This document shows, in pieces, positions 1 through 8,700 of a DNA stretch of 64,000 nucleotides (its first letter is position 1; every line of letters begins with the position of its first letter). The stretch is from Lewinellaceae bacterium SD302 (GTDB lineage: Bacteria > Bacteroidota > Bacteroidia > Chitinophagales > Saprospiraceae), in NCBI GenBank assembly GCA_002591745.1, contig PDLQ01000014.1:1-64000 (forward strand), read 5' to 3'. Below the pieces are notes generated by a model. It searched no databases and was not told the DNA's origin. It was given only the letters and a program-made list of their open reading frames with translations. Made by a program: the position numbers and the translations under genes.

Positions 1-387
1 ATCGGACACGCCCTGCTCGCCAGTACCGATAAGCAACTTAGTGGCGGGGAGGTGAAGCTGAGATTCGAGAGCCGTTTTCAACAAGAATTTCTCTATCGCG
101 ACGCCAAGCAGGAATTGGGTCTGGAAGAAGGACAGGCCTACTCGTGGCAAAAAATTGATTATCATCTCAACTGCTCCCTTACGGTTGGCTCGCTGGCCAA
201 AGCAGCACATCATCTGAGTGCCGGAAAGCATAACGATGAGCCCTTCAGTATCGCGGACATCAAGACCATGTACGTCAATGAAAACATAGCGTTGAGAATA
301 ATTCGCGGGTGCGGAATCGACGCAGACTCACCAATAATTCGCAAACTGCTACCAAAAATCAGGAAAATAGGTCAGCGAAGGGCTTAA
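1..387 (+). CDS. DDE-type transposase, C-terminal part (5' end outside window)
   Basis: The reading frame is open from base 1 and ends with TAA at 385-387, so only the last ~128 residues are seen. The segment carrying RFQQEFLYRDAKQ, then a GL..GQA stretch and a DYHLNCSLTVGSLAK-like stretch, matches the end of the catalytic domain of IS4-like DDE transposases common in Bacteroidota, where the glutamate of such an EFL-RDAKQ motif is the last acidic catalytic residue. The enzyme would cut and paste its own insertion sequence. An ATG at 52 is internal to this domain and not a likely start. Whether the transposase is intact cannot be judged, and no terminal inverted repeat could be defined just after the stop. 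The DNA immediately downstream is AT-rich and looks disrupted. Confidence 0.75.
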   Translation: MGHALLASTDKQLSGGEVKLRFESRFQQEFLYRDAKQELGLEEGQAYSWQKIDYHLNCSLTVGSLAKAAHHLSAGKHNDEPFSIADIKTMYVNENIALRIIRGCGIDADSPIIRKLLPKIRKIGQRRA

Positions 388-629
388 ATTCGCAACGCAC
401 CATTGATAAAAGGGACGTGTCGGTAAATGGAAATCCTATATCTATTACATTTGCTATTCCGGATGGAGATAAACTTGCATTGACAAAGAGCTTTGGCTCA
501 GATGCGATTGCCACTTTCGGCATGTTGAATACAAATGGTAGAAGTTCTAGAAATATTACAGTCTCATTTAATGGGAATCAAAGCCTCAGAGACGATTTCT
601 TGAATTATATACACAACAATAAGGAATGA
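388..629 (+). pseudogene. Possible 3' remnant of a gene cut off by the transposase
   Basis: An open frame begins inside the transposase (first ATG 309, a different frame) and continues to TGA at 627-629. Only the part after the transposase stop looks protein-like, from about base 418 (DVSVNGNPISITFAIPDG and onward, ~70 residues). It ends in an ATGA overlap with the next gene, a typical sign of translational coupling, which argues that this was once the 3' end of a real gene. Base composition is clearly more AT-rich than the housekeeping genes downstream. The likely story is insertion of the transposon into, or deletion next to, a larger gene. I do not recognise the protein family. Confidence 0.35.
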
Positions 630-1024
630 TGAACGTAAAAATCTTCTTTATTTTTTTGTTGACTTGGGTGCAATCCTGTGATCAAACCAATTTAGAATCC
701 TTCAGCTATCCTAAAATAGCTGGGTTTTGGAAATGTCAGTATTCTGACGATCTCAAATATGGCCCACCATTCTGCGAAGTCACAGATTCTACATTCAATT
801 ATTGGAATGATGATGCTGGCTTTTTACCTAGCTACAACTACATAGTGTCAAATGATAGCCTTTTTTTCAATGGGGTAAATAATGTAGATCGGAAACCCGA
901 TTTCATTGGCAAAATTCACTCTAGTAGTGAGTCTAGTTTTCAGTTAATTAGAAGTACTGATACGATAGTATTTGAGAAGAGTTCTAAAGAATATTTCTTC
1001 AATGAAACTGGAGAGAGCTGGTAG
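626..1024 (+). CDS. Small predicted lipoprotein, unknown function
   Basis: A 132-residue product begins with a hydrophobic stretch (FFIFLLTWVQSC) whose Cys at residue ~18 fits a lipobox, so it is probably lipid-anchored in the cell envelope. The rest is rich in Ser, Asp and aromatic residues with short strand-like segments, such as GFWKCQYSDD. Its ATG overlaps the stop of the upstream remnant (ATGA), suggesting a coupled pair. The region is AT-rich compared with flanking genes and sits next to a transposase, which suggests acquired DNA. A small envelope lipoprotein directly behind a truncated ORF could be an immunity protein of a lost toxin, but nothing in the sequence proves this. Confidence 0.55.
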   Translation: MMNVKIFFIFLLTWVQSCDQTNLESFSYPKIAGFWKCQYSDDLKYGPPFCEVTDSTFNYWNDDAGFLPSYNYIVSNDSLFFNGVNNVDRKPDFIGKIHSSSESSFQLIRSTDTIVFEKSSKEYFFNETGESW

Positions 1025-1141
1025 GACCTAGCCTCCGCCCAATGATTAGAGCCAACGCAGCCCGACGTTAAGGAGGGTTGTCGATGGCGCTCCCTATTGG
1101 GCCGGTCATCAACCATATCTCCACCCCTTTGTTAACCTAAC

Positions 1142-2242
1142 ATGATCGGATGGAGATTCAAAGACTATATACCAGGAGAGGGAGAAGAGACCGGCTTCGA
1201 CAAAATGCTGAAGCTGTTTCAGGAACTGCTAATCCATACCTCGGGCAACGTGGCCGAGGCTTTGCAGTGGCTCAATGAGATCGACCGCCAGTACGAGTTG
1301 ACGACGCCGGACTACTCCATGGCCGACTTCATCCGTGACCTCATTGACAAAGGTTACATCGAGTCCAGTGGCGATCCGGACGATCCCGGTTTTACGCCCA
1401 CGGCCAAAACGGAAGGCGACCTGCGTAAAAAGGCCCTCAAGGACTTATTCGGCGACATCAAGAAAAGTAAACGCGGTAACCACAGTACCCGTCAGAGCGG
1501 CCGGGGCGACGAACACACCAGCGAAATCCGCCCCTATGAATTCGGCGACCCGCTGGACCGTATGGCCGTTTCCGAAAGCCTGAAGAACGCTCAGATCAAC
1601 CACGGCATCGATAATTTTCAGCTCACTACCGGCGATCTGGAAGTCTACGAAACCCACTACCAGGCCCAGACCAGCACCGTGCTGATGATCGACATCAGCC
1701 ACTCCATGATCCTCTACGGCGAAGACCGCATCACCCCGGCCAAAAAAACCGCCATGGCCCTGAGCGAGTACATCACCACCCGCTTCCCCAAAGACACCCT
1801 GGACGTGATCGTCTTCGGCAACGACGCCTGGCCGGTGGAGATCAAGGATTTGCCCTACCTCCAGGTCGGTCCCTACCACACTAACACCATCGCCGGACTG
1901 GAACTGGCCATGGATATCCTGCGCCGCCGCCGCAACCCCAACAAGCAGATCTTTATGATCACCGACGGCAAGCCCACTTGCATGAAACGGGGCAATAAAT
2001 ACATTAAGAACAGTTTCGGGCTGGATCGCCAGATCGTCAATCGCACCCTCAATCTGGCCGCCCGTTGCCGTAAGATCAATATTCCGGTCACCACCTTTAT
2101 GATCGCCCAGGACCCCTACCTGGTCCAGTTCGTAGAGAGCTTCACCCAGACGAATCAGGGCAAAGCTTACTACAGTGGCCTCGGCGGCCTCGGCGATTTT
2201 GTCTTCCGTGATTATAAGGACAATAAGAAGCGGGGGAGGTAG
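1142..2242 (+). CDS. VWA domain protein with MIDAS motif
   Basis: 366 residues. The N-terminal ~170 residues are mostly helical and charged, and the C-terminal half is a von Willebrand factor A domain. The metal-ion-dependent adhesion site is visible as DISHS at 184-188, followed by core strands (DVIVFGNDAW at ~221-230, FMITDGKPT at ~271-279). No signal peptide is seen, so the protein is probably cytoplasmic. Bacterial VWA proteins of this shape usually work with a MoxR-type AAA+ ATPase encoded just upstream as a chaperone or metal-insertion pair. Here the upstream DNA is an AT-rich transposon-scarred segment, so the partner is not adjacent. ATG at 1142 follows a 117-nt gap. Confidence 0.8.
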   Translation: MIGWRFKDYIPGEGEETGFDKMLKLFQELLIHTSGNVAEALQWLNEIDRQYELTTPDYSMADFIRDLIDKGYIESSGDPDDPGFTPTAKTEGDLRKKALKDLFGDIKKSKRGNHSTRQSGRGDEHTSEIRPYEFGDPLDRMAVSESLKNAQINHGIDNFQLTTGDLEVYETHYQAQTSTVLMIDISHSMILYGEDRITPAKKTAMALSEYITTRFPKDTLDVIVFGNDAWPVEIKDLPYLQVGPYHTNTIAGLELAMDILRRRRNPNKQIFMITDGKPTCMKRGNKYIKNSFGLDRQIVNRTLNLAARCRKINIPVTTFMIAQDPYLVQFVESFTQTNQGKAYYSGLGGLGDFVFRDYKDNKKRGR

Positions 2243-2245
2243 GGG

Positions 2246-2329
2246 AGTCGGGAGTATTTAAGTCAGAAGTCTGCCAAGAAATGTTAGAGTTACTTCACTG
2301 CTATCCTCCCAACTAGAATACTCCCGACT
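2246..2329. terminator. Inverted repeat between convergent genes, probable bidirectional terminator
   Basis: Perfect 13-bp arms AGTCGGGAGTATT (2246-2258) and AATACTCCCGACT (2317-2329) lie between the ends of the VWA gene (+) and the small secreted protein gene (-). The loop is long (58 nt) and there is no strong T-run, so the terminator role is inferred from position. Confidence 0.45.
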
Positions 2330-2693
2330 AGTAATTCCTCCTCTTCCCCTCCAGGTAATCCACGTAGTCCACGCTGCCCAGTCGGAAACGGAAAGGGGTG
2401 CCTACGGCTTCGTCGATCTTCACTTCCACTCGGCAGAAGAATGCGAGGTGAGGGCGGTACATCAGGGAAGTACCTGGCTTTTGTCGCACGGCTACTTTGA
2501 AGTCCCCCGGCTGTAGCATCAGCGTCTTCAAATCTCCGGGTGGAGTCTTATCATTTTGACTGACAAAGTAGCTATGCTGGAAGGAAACAGGAAGTAAAAA
2601 CTGCGGTGCATGAGCAACGGACAATTGAGCATTCAGCTGGTTCACGGTAAGTGAAAGCAACAACAAAGCAAAAGTTTTTATCAGATCAGCCAT
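2328..2693 (-). CDS. Small secreted protein, unknown function
   Basis: 121 residues with a clear Sec signal peptide (LIKTFALLLLSLTVNQLNAQ) ending near residue 22, so exported to the periplasm or beyond. The mature part has no recognised domain and ends in basic and aromatic residues. Two copies of the window-wide GCTACTTTG repeat lie inside this coding region in inverted orientation (2491-2499 and 2564-2572), encoding DFKVA and YFVSQ. That is odd for a protein-coding segment and suggests the DNA was partly built from, or interrupted by, the repeat. The gene converges with the VWA gene. Family unknown. Confidence 0.6.
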   Translation of the reverse strand: MADLIKTFALLLLSLTVNQLNAQLSVAHAPQFLLPVSFQHSYFVSQNDKTPPGDLKTLMLQPGDFKVAVRQKPGTSLMYRPHLAFFCRVEVKIDEAVGTPFRFRLGSVDYVDYLEGKRRNY

Positions 2694-2849
2694 CAGTAGT
2701 TCAAACGATCAAGTGGCCTATAAGTTGCCGGTAAAATTTCCGGGAGCAAAGTTGAGGTAAATAATCAATCGTAGTAAACCAGATGCATCGTTTGAGGTTG
2801 TAGACGGGTATAGCAAATCGCTACTCGGGCACGTAACTAAAACCAACGA

Positions 2850-3737
2850 ATGCCATTCTTTCTTAAAAATCTTAGTTACTCACCTATTTCTGCCAGGTTG
2901 ATCCAGGGAGATGAATCAAAATTACTCTATAAAGTAGAGTTACAAGATTACGTCAGAGCATTTTGCGGGGCCCTCTTTTTTGCCGTTCCACTGCACTATA
3001 CCATGGAAATGTGGGAAAGAGCGCGGGTAATGGCCGACGTGGACCTGATTATCGTCACGGTTTTGGCGTATTTGGCTAATGTCGGCTACAGCGTTTTTTC
3101 CGGTCACAAGGATGCAGAATCGAGAAAAGCACCCTGGTGGGATGCAGCGGTTTCCCTCAGCGTCGGTATGATTGCGAGCGCGATCACCCTTTTACTGATG
3201 GACCAGATCACCCACCAGATCAGTTTTGAAATCACCGTAAAAATGATTGCCCTGGAAGCCTTACCCACCAGTTTCGGTGCAAGCCTGGCCCGTAACCAGT
3301 TGGGGGGTGGTGATCCGGCCAACAAGCCTCACCTGGAAGATCAGTTTTCAGTGGATGTACGCAAACTCATGGGCACTACTCTAGGCTCCCTGATGTTTGC
3401 GTTCAATATTGCCCCTACCGCAGAGCCCATCATCATCGCCAACTCCCTGGGCTGGCACCAGGTGATTATGATCATGATCTTTTCCGTCATCGTTTCTTAC
3501 GCAATGAATTTCATGGCCAATTTTGTGCAGGAAGACGATGACGGTGCCGTGATGCTGAGCAACGACTGGGTAGAAACCTTTGTCTCCTACGCCATCGCCC
3601 TTATTGTAAGTGCTGCCTTACTCTGGACCTTCGGCTACCTGACCATTGACACTCCGCTGGATTTTGCTCTTCCCTGGATCATTGTTTTGGGTTATGTAAC
3701 AAATCTGGGCGGCTCGGCCGGGCGGCTTGTCCTATAA
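2850..3737 (+). CDS. TIGR02587-like integral membrane protein (DUF2391)
   Basis: 295 residues with about seven hydrophobic segments, starting near residues 35, 65, 105 and 125 with several more in the C-terminal half. The N-terminal part (YVRAFCGALFFAVPLHYTME), the GASLARNQLGGG segment and the final TNLGGSAGRL stretch fit the TIGR02587/DUF2391 family of inner-membrane proteins of unknown function. In other genomes this family is encoded next to a TIGR02588 protein, and that is the case here: the next gene starts 18 nt downstream and fits that family, so the two are an operon and probably one membrane complex. No biochemical role is known to me. Confidence 0.75.
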   Translation: MPFFLKNLSYSPISARLIQGDESKLLYKVELQDYVRAFCGALFFAVPLHYTMEMWERARVMADVDLIIVTVLAYLANVGYSVFSGHKDAESRKAPWWDAAVSLSVGMIASAITLLLMDQITHQISFEITVKMIALEALPTSFGASLARNQLGGGDPANKPHLEDQFSVDVRKLMGTTLGSLMFAFNIAPTAEPIIIANSLGWHQVIMIMIFSVIVSYAMNFMANFVQEDDDGAVMLSNDWVETFVSYAIALIVSAALLWTFGYLTIDTPLDFALPWIIVLGYVTNLGGSAGRLVL

Positions 3738-3755
3738 ATCTCAAAGAAAACGACT

Positions 3756-4190
3756 ATGTCACCATCCGAAGAACTGAAAAAAGGGGGAAACGGCGCCGAG
3801 CGTTCTATTTACCAACAAGACCCACCACCCACGCTGGTGAGCTGGAGTATTCGACTGACGAGTATCTTGCTGGTCGCCACTTTGTTGATCTACTTTATCT
3901 GGTCAATGTTACAACCCGTAGAGCGGCCATCGTTTGATTTTGCGGTTCAGAACGATCAGATTGAACAGCGCAATGGCAATTGGGTCGTGCCCGTCAGCGT
4001 CACCAACCGGGGTGACGTAAGCGTACTGAACCTGGCGATTGAAGCAACCCTGAAAACCTCCACCGAAAGTCGGGAAACCAATATCCGTTTGCTGGGTCCC
4101 GGAGAGTCAATTTCCGTAGAATTCACCTTCTCCGAACAACTCAGCGAAGCGGATCTCAAGTACGAAGCCATTAGTTACATTCTGCCCTGA
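3756..4190 (+). CDS. TIGR02588-like single-pass membrane protein
   Basis: 144 residues. A ~40-residue polar N-terminus is followed by one transmembrane helix (ILLVATLLIYFIWSML) and a C-terminal extracytoplasmic domain of beta strands with a PVSVTNRGD-like segment, resembling a small Ig-like fold. This shape and its position 18 nt after the TIGR02587-like gene match the TIGR02588 partner family. Probable function: accessory subunit of the membrane protein encoded upstream (inference from co-occurrence). The stop codon lies inside a hairpin that probably terminates the operon. Confidence 0.7.
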   Translation: MSPSEELKKGGNGAERSIYQQDPPPTLVSWSIRLTSILLVATLLIYFIWSMLQPVERPSFDFAVQNDQIEQRNGNWVVPVSVTNRGDVSVLNLAIEATLKTSTESRETNIRLLGPGESISVEFTFSEQLSEADLKYEAISYILP

Positions 4191-4216
4191 CCCATCACTA
4201 TTGATGGTTAGGGGGG
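4185..4216. terminator. Hairpin over the stop codon of the TIGR02588-like gene
   Basis: CCCTGACCCATCA (4185-4197) pairs with TGATGGTTAGGG (from 4202), with one bulge and a 4-nt loop, followed by a G-run rather than a T-run. It lies between convergent genes, so it may act in both directions. Confidence 0.45.
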
Positions 4217-4289
4217 TATCGGCATCACCCCGTAATCCCATTCGACTCAAAGGCGGACCGGGTTTAGAATTAATTGGAAATTGCTGATT

Positions 4290-5549
4290 TCAACGACGGT
4301 TTATCTTGATCGCTTGCATCGCATCATCACTCCGCAAGACCAGGAAAAAGGTGCCATCGGGGAAATTCGCGGGCAAACGATAGCTTTCCGTGTAGCTGCC
4401 CGGAGCTATACGCCCCGTGGCCAGATTGCTGAGGTGGCGGCCATCCGCACTGAAGAGGTCGATCCGGTGGTTGGTGGGTCGAGTAGCTTCCAGGCGATAA
4501 TTTAACTGCTCATGCACGGGGTTAGGGAAGGCCGTCAAAATCGTGTTACGGTGTACGGGCAACTGGGCGGTAGAACTCACGACCGTAGTGTCTGACTGAT
4601 AATAATGTATCGCGCTCCCCCCGGCAAACAGTGTCCCGTCGGGGCGGCTGTAAAAGCGATTGATATTACTGGGGATGCCGGCCATGCGCGTCCAGTTATC
4701 ACCACCGTCCTGGGTAAGGTAGCCGGGGGAATTACGGGGACTCACCCAGCCGGTCTGCCCATCGAGAAAGCCAATGCCCTGAATGTCGTTGAAGGTCATC
4801 TCCACCACTTCTTCCGTCCAGTTCTCACCGCCGTCGTAGGAGCGGGCGATGGTCGTACTGGGGCTGAAAAGACTCTCGATGGAGGCGTAAAGCGTATCGG
4901 GGCCGACGGGAAATATCTTCCAGACATAATCAGCGGGTATGGCCGAGGTAAAGACGTTGCGCCAATTGTCACCACCGTCGTCAGTACGGAGAATTACAGC
5001 CCCTTCCGCCTCGCTGATGCCTCCGATGAATCCTGTCTGTTCGTTCCGGAAATAGACCTCAACCAGCCCGTCAGCCAGGCTGTCCAGGCTGGAGATCGTC
5101 CAATTTTCACCCCGGTCGGTACTTTTGATCAGCACGGCGGGGTAGGCGAAGATACCGACGCCCCAGACCACATCGTCCTTGTGTTCGAAACCACAGATGC
5201 CGGCTCCGGGAGACAATTCCAGATCCACCTGCGTCCAGTTAAAACCGCTGTCTTCAGTTTTGAAGATTCGTCCACTCAGGCTACTGGTGAACCCCAGGGA
5301 ATCGTCCAGGAACTCCACCGCTCTCAGGTATTCTTCCGGGGGGAATATTTCCGTGATCACCCAGCTTAAACCGCCGTCGGTAGTGCGCAGCACGGGGCCG
5401 TCGCTGGAAACGGCGAAGCCGAGGCTATCGTTGACAAAGGTGAGGTCTTCATAACGCTGAGGACCAAAGGTGCCCGGGACAGTCACCCAACTTTGACCGG
5501 CTAACAAAGTAGCAAGGCTGGTAAAGAGAAATAGTATCGCACAGCGCAT
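4290..5549 (-). CDS. Type IX-secreted YCF48/BNR-like beta-propeller protein
   Basis: 419 residues. Signal peptide at 1-18 (AILFLFTSLATLLAGQ). The body holds repeated units with TxDGGxxW motifs (TTDGGLSW, TEDSGFNW, STDRGENW, RTDDGGDNW, SYDGGENW, TQDGGDNW), typical of YCF48/photosystem II assembly-factor-like or BNR propellers, with blade repeats of ~45-60 residues. The last ~80 residues (AFPNPVHEQLNYRL, then LFSADGRHL and FFLVLRSDD) form a type A Por secretion-system sorting domain, which directs export across the outer membrane and attachment to the cell surface. A GCTACTTTG repeat copy (5505-5513, minus strand) lies inside the signal-peptide codons. The propeller's ligand is unknown. Confidence 0.85.
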   Translation of the reverse strand: MRCAILFLFTSLATLLAGQSWVTVPGTFGPQRYEDLTFVNDSLGFAVSSDGPVLRTTDGGLSWVITEIFPPEEYLRAVEFLDDSLGFTSSLSGRIFKTEDSGFNWTQVDLELSPGAGICGFEHKDDVVWGVGIFAYPAVLIKSTDRGENWTISSLDSLADGLVEVYFRNEQTGFIGGISEAEGAVILRTDDGGDNWRNVFTSAIPADYVWKIFPVGPDTLYASIESLFSPSTTIARSYDGGENWTEEVVEMTFNDIQGIGFLDGQTGWVSPRNSPGYLTQDGGDNWTRMAGIPSNINRFYSRPDGTLFAGGSAIHYYQSDTTVVSSTAQLPVHRNTILTAFPNPVHEQLNYRLEATRPTNHRIDLFSADGRHLSNLATGRIAPGSYTESYRLPANFPDGTFFLVLRSDDAMQAIKINRR

Positions 5550-5726
5550 GAACAGGTAGTTTGAGAAACTGAAAATTTTTCTGTCAGTAAATTATGTCAT
5601 TGCCGTAGATCACAAGTGGGGGCGCAACTTTTTCTCGGTCATCTGGCAGACAGATGCTGGTTTACGCTTTATTCGCGGATTCGCGGCTTTGTGCCAATTA
5701 ATCTCCGCGCAGTTACCATCTTTCGC

Positions 5727-5734
5727 TATTTTTG
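5727..5734 (+). promoter_or_regulatory. TAnnTTTG -7 box of the giant surface protein gene
   Basis: TATTTTTG fits the Bacteroidota -7 consensus TAnnTTTG and lies 28 nt before the ATG chosen for the next gene. No convincing -33 TTG was found at the expected distance. Confidence 0.4.
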
Positions 5735-5762
5735 CCTGCATAGGACAGAAAACGAGGGATTA

Positions 5763-8700
5763 ATGTTGAACGACTACACGAGATGCACACTTATATTTTT
5801 AGGACTGTTATTCATTGGCGCACTTACAGCGCAGAGTAATAATGACTGCGTTAACGCCGAAGTCATTTGTAGTGACGATAATATTTCACTGAATCCTACG
5901 GGGGCAGGGATGAATGATTTTGCCAGTGGTGCCAACAGCGATGGCTGTCTTAGTGGCGAGCATCAGTCGAGTTGGTACTACTTTGAAATTCAGGATAACG
6001 CACCCCCGGGTTTATTGTTGGGGTTTACGCTTACGCCGGACGCCGGTTCCGGCGAAGATTATGATTTCGCCGTTTTTGGCCCCGATGTAGGTTGTGGTAA
6101 CCTGGGAAGTCCCATTCGTTGCTCTTTCGCAGGTGATAACTGCGCCTTCTGTCCACAAACCGGAATGGGAATGGGGGCAACTGATGTTTCGGAAACGCCT
6201 GCTGGTGATGGCTTCGTATCCATGATATCGGTCAATCCCGGCGAGGGATACTACTTGTTGATCGACAATTACGAGAGCAGTTCCTCCGGTTTTTCCATGG
6301 AATGGACCGGACCGGCGGCACCTTTCCTGAATTGTATCGACTGTGACGCGGACGCCGGCGATCTGACGGCAAATCCCAATCCCACTTGCCCCGGAAATAC
6401 CATTAATTTCAGTGTCAGTGGCTTCCACAATGACCCCGACTACACCCAGGTGTTATTGGTGACCGATGCCTCCGGTACGGTTACTCAAATCATCAATGGC
6501 AACACTGGGTCCTTGTTCTCAGATGTTTGCGCCACTTTTATCATTTACAGTTACAACTACGAAACGGCCGGTGGCTCGGTTGTTCCTTTCGTGGGCATGA
6601 ACATCGGCACCATCGACTGTACCGACGAGTGTTGTGACTTGGCCAATATCGATATCAGTTTTGAGGACAACGAGCCTCCCGTCTTCCCAAACCCACCTCC
6701 AAACCTGAGTCTGAGTTGCGTGGACGACATTCCGCCCTTCATGGACTTGGGCTGGACCGACAATTGCGATGGGTCGGGCAGCGTAGCCGGTACCGAATCT
6801 GGCTCTGCCGATCTTTGTAACGGCGGTACCATTACCCGTATGTGGACCTACACCGACCAATGCAACAACACTGGTACCCATACGCAGACCATTACCGTAG
6901 ATCCGCCGCCACCACCGACTTTCATGAATCCTCCGGCCAGTATGACCGTCAGTTGTGCTAATGCTCCTACCGGTACGCCGCCCAGCCTTTCTTACTCGAA
7001 CGGTGGCTTGGGCAGTTGCGATTTTTCGGGTATGGTACCGGCCGTACAGTCGGGCAGTTCCGACATCTGCGGTGGTACGATCACCAATACCTGGGAGGTC
7101 ACCGACCCTTGTGGCAACACGATCACCCACGTACAAACCATTACCGTAGAACCTGCGCCAGTAGCCGCTTTCGTCAATCCACCGGCTAATATGACCGTCA
7201 CTTGCGCCAATGCCCCAACCGGCCCGGCGGCGGCTCTGAGTTATACCAATGGAGAAAGTGGGAGTTGTGCGATCAGCGGTTCGGTTCCAGCCGTCCAATC
7301 GGGCAGTGCAGATATCTGTGGCGGTACGATCACCTATACCTGGCAGTTTACCGATGTTTGTGGTCGGCCCATCCAGCACGTACAAACGATTACCGTAGAT
7401 CCGGCTCCGATCGCCGCCTTCGTTAATCCACCAGCCAATATGACCGTGAGCTGTGCGAATGCCCCTACCGGTCCGGCGGCCCCGCTTAGCTACACAAATG
7501 GAGAATCCGGGAGTTGCGCGATCAGTGGAAGCGTAGCGACTGTGCAATCTGGCAGCAGCGATATTTGCGGAGGTACCATCACCAATACCTGGAATTTTAC
7601 CGATGAATGTGGTCGCCCCATCACCCACGTACAGACAATAACGGTTGATCCCGCGCCCGTAGCGGCTTTCATTAATCCTCCCGCTAACCAAACCGTTAGT
7701 TGTGCTAATATTCCCACGGCTCCGCCACCGGCTCTGAGCTACACCAATGGTGCGACCGGAAGTTGTGAGATCGCCGGCTCGGTACCTGCCGTGGAATCGG
7801 GAGGAGCGGATGCCTGTGGTGGCACCATCACTTATACCTGGGAATACGTCGATAATTGTGGCAGACCCATTACCCACGTCCAAACCATTACCGTTGAACC
7901 TGCTCCGGTGGCGGCTTTCATCAATCCTCCGCCCAACCAGACCGTCAGTTGTGTAAACGCACCCAGCGGACCGGCAGCACCCTTGAGTTATACCAACGGA
8001 GCCAGCGGCGATTGCCTGATCTCCGGAAGTGTCTCACCGGTAACCACCGGCGTTTTCGGCATCTGCGGAAACACGATTACCAACACCTGGACCTTCACCG
8101 ACGATTGCGGCCGCCCCATCACTCATGTACAGGTCATTACGATCCAACCTGCTCCCCAAGCCGCTTTTACGAATCTGCCGGCCAGTTATACGGCCAGTTG
8201 TGCAGATATTCCGACCGGGCCGGCTCCGGCACTGAGTTATACGAACGGATCATCGGGTAATTGCCTCATTGCGGGCTCTGTCAACGCCGTTATCACGGAC
8301 AACACCAGCGTATGTGGCGGAGAACTGGTTTATACCTGGACCTTTACCGATGATTGTGGATTTACGATCCAACACGTACAGACCATTACTGCTCAGCAGG
8401 TGCCACCGGCCACCTTTACCTCTTTGCCGGCCAGCGGAACCTTTACTTGTGACAATATACCCTCCGGCTCGGCCAATGCCTTGAATTATACGAACGGTGA
8501 GTCGGGGAGTTGTGCCATTCAGGGCAGCGTTGATCCCGTGCAGACCGGATCATTGGATGCCTGTGGCGGGACCTTAACAAATGACTGGTCCTTTACGGAT
8601 GCGTGTAACCGTACCATTACTCACCAGCAGAACCTGGTCGTTAACCCCGGCGCACTTCCTGCTTTCATAAATCCACCGCCCAACGTTACCGTGAACTGCG

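Noticed and set aside
6519-7883. A long antisense frame (454 codons) opposite the HYR-like repeats.
   Set aside because: It is a shadow of the repetitive coding strand. Its sequence repeats in step with the repeats and shows no independent start signal or domain.
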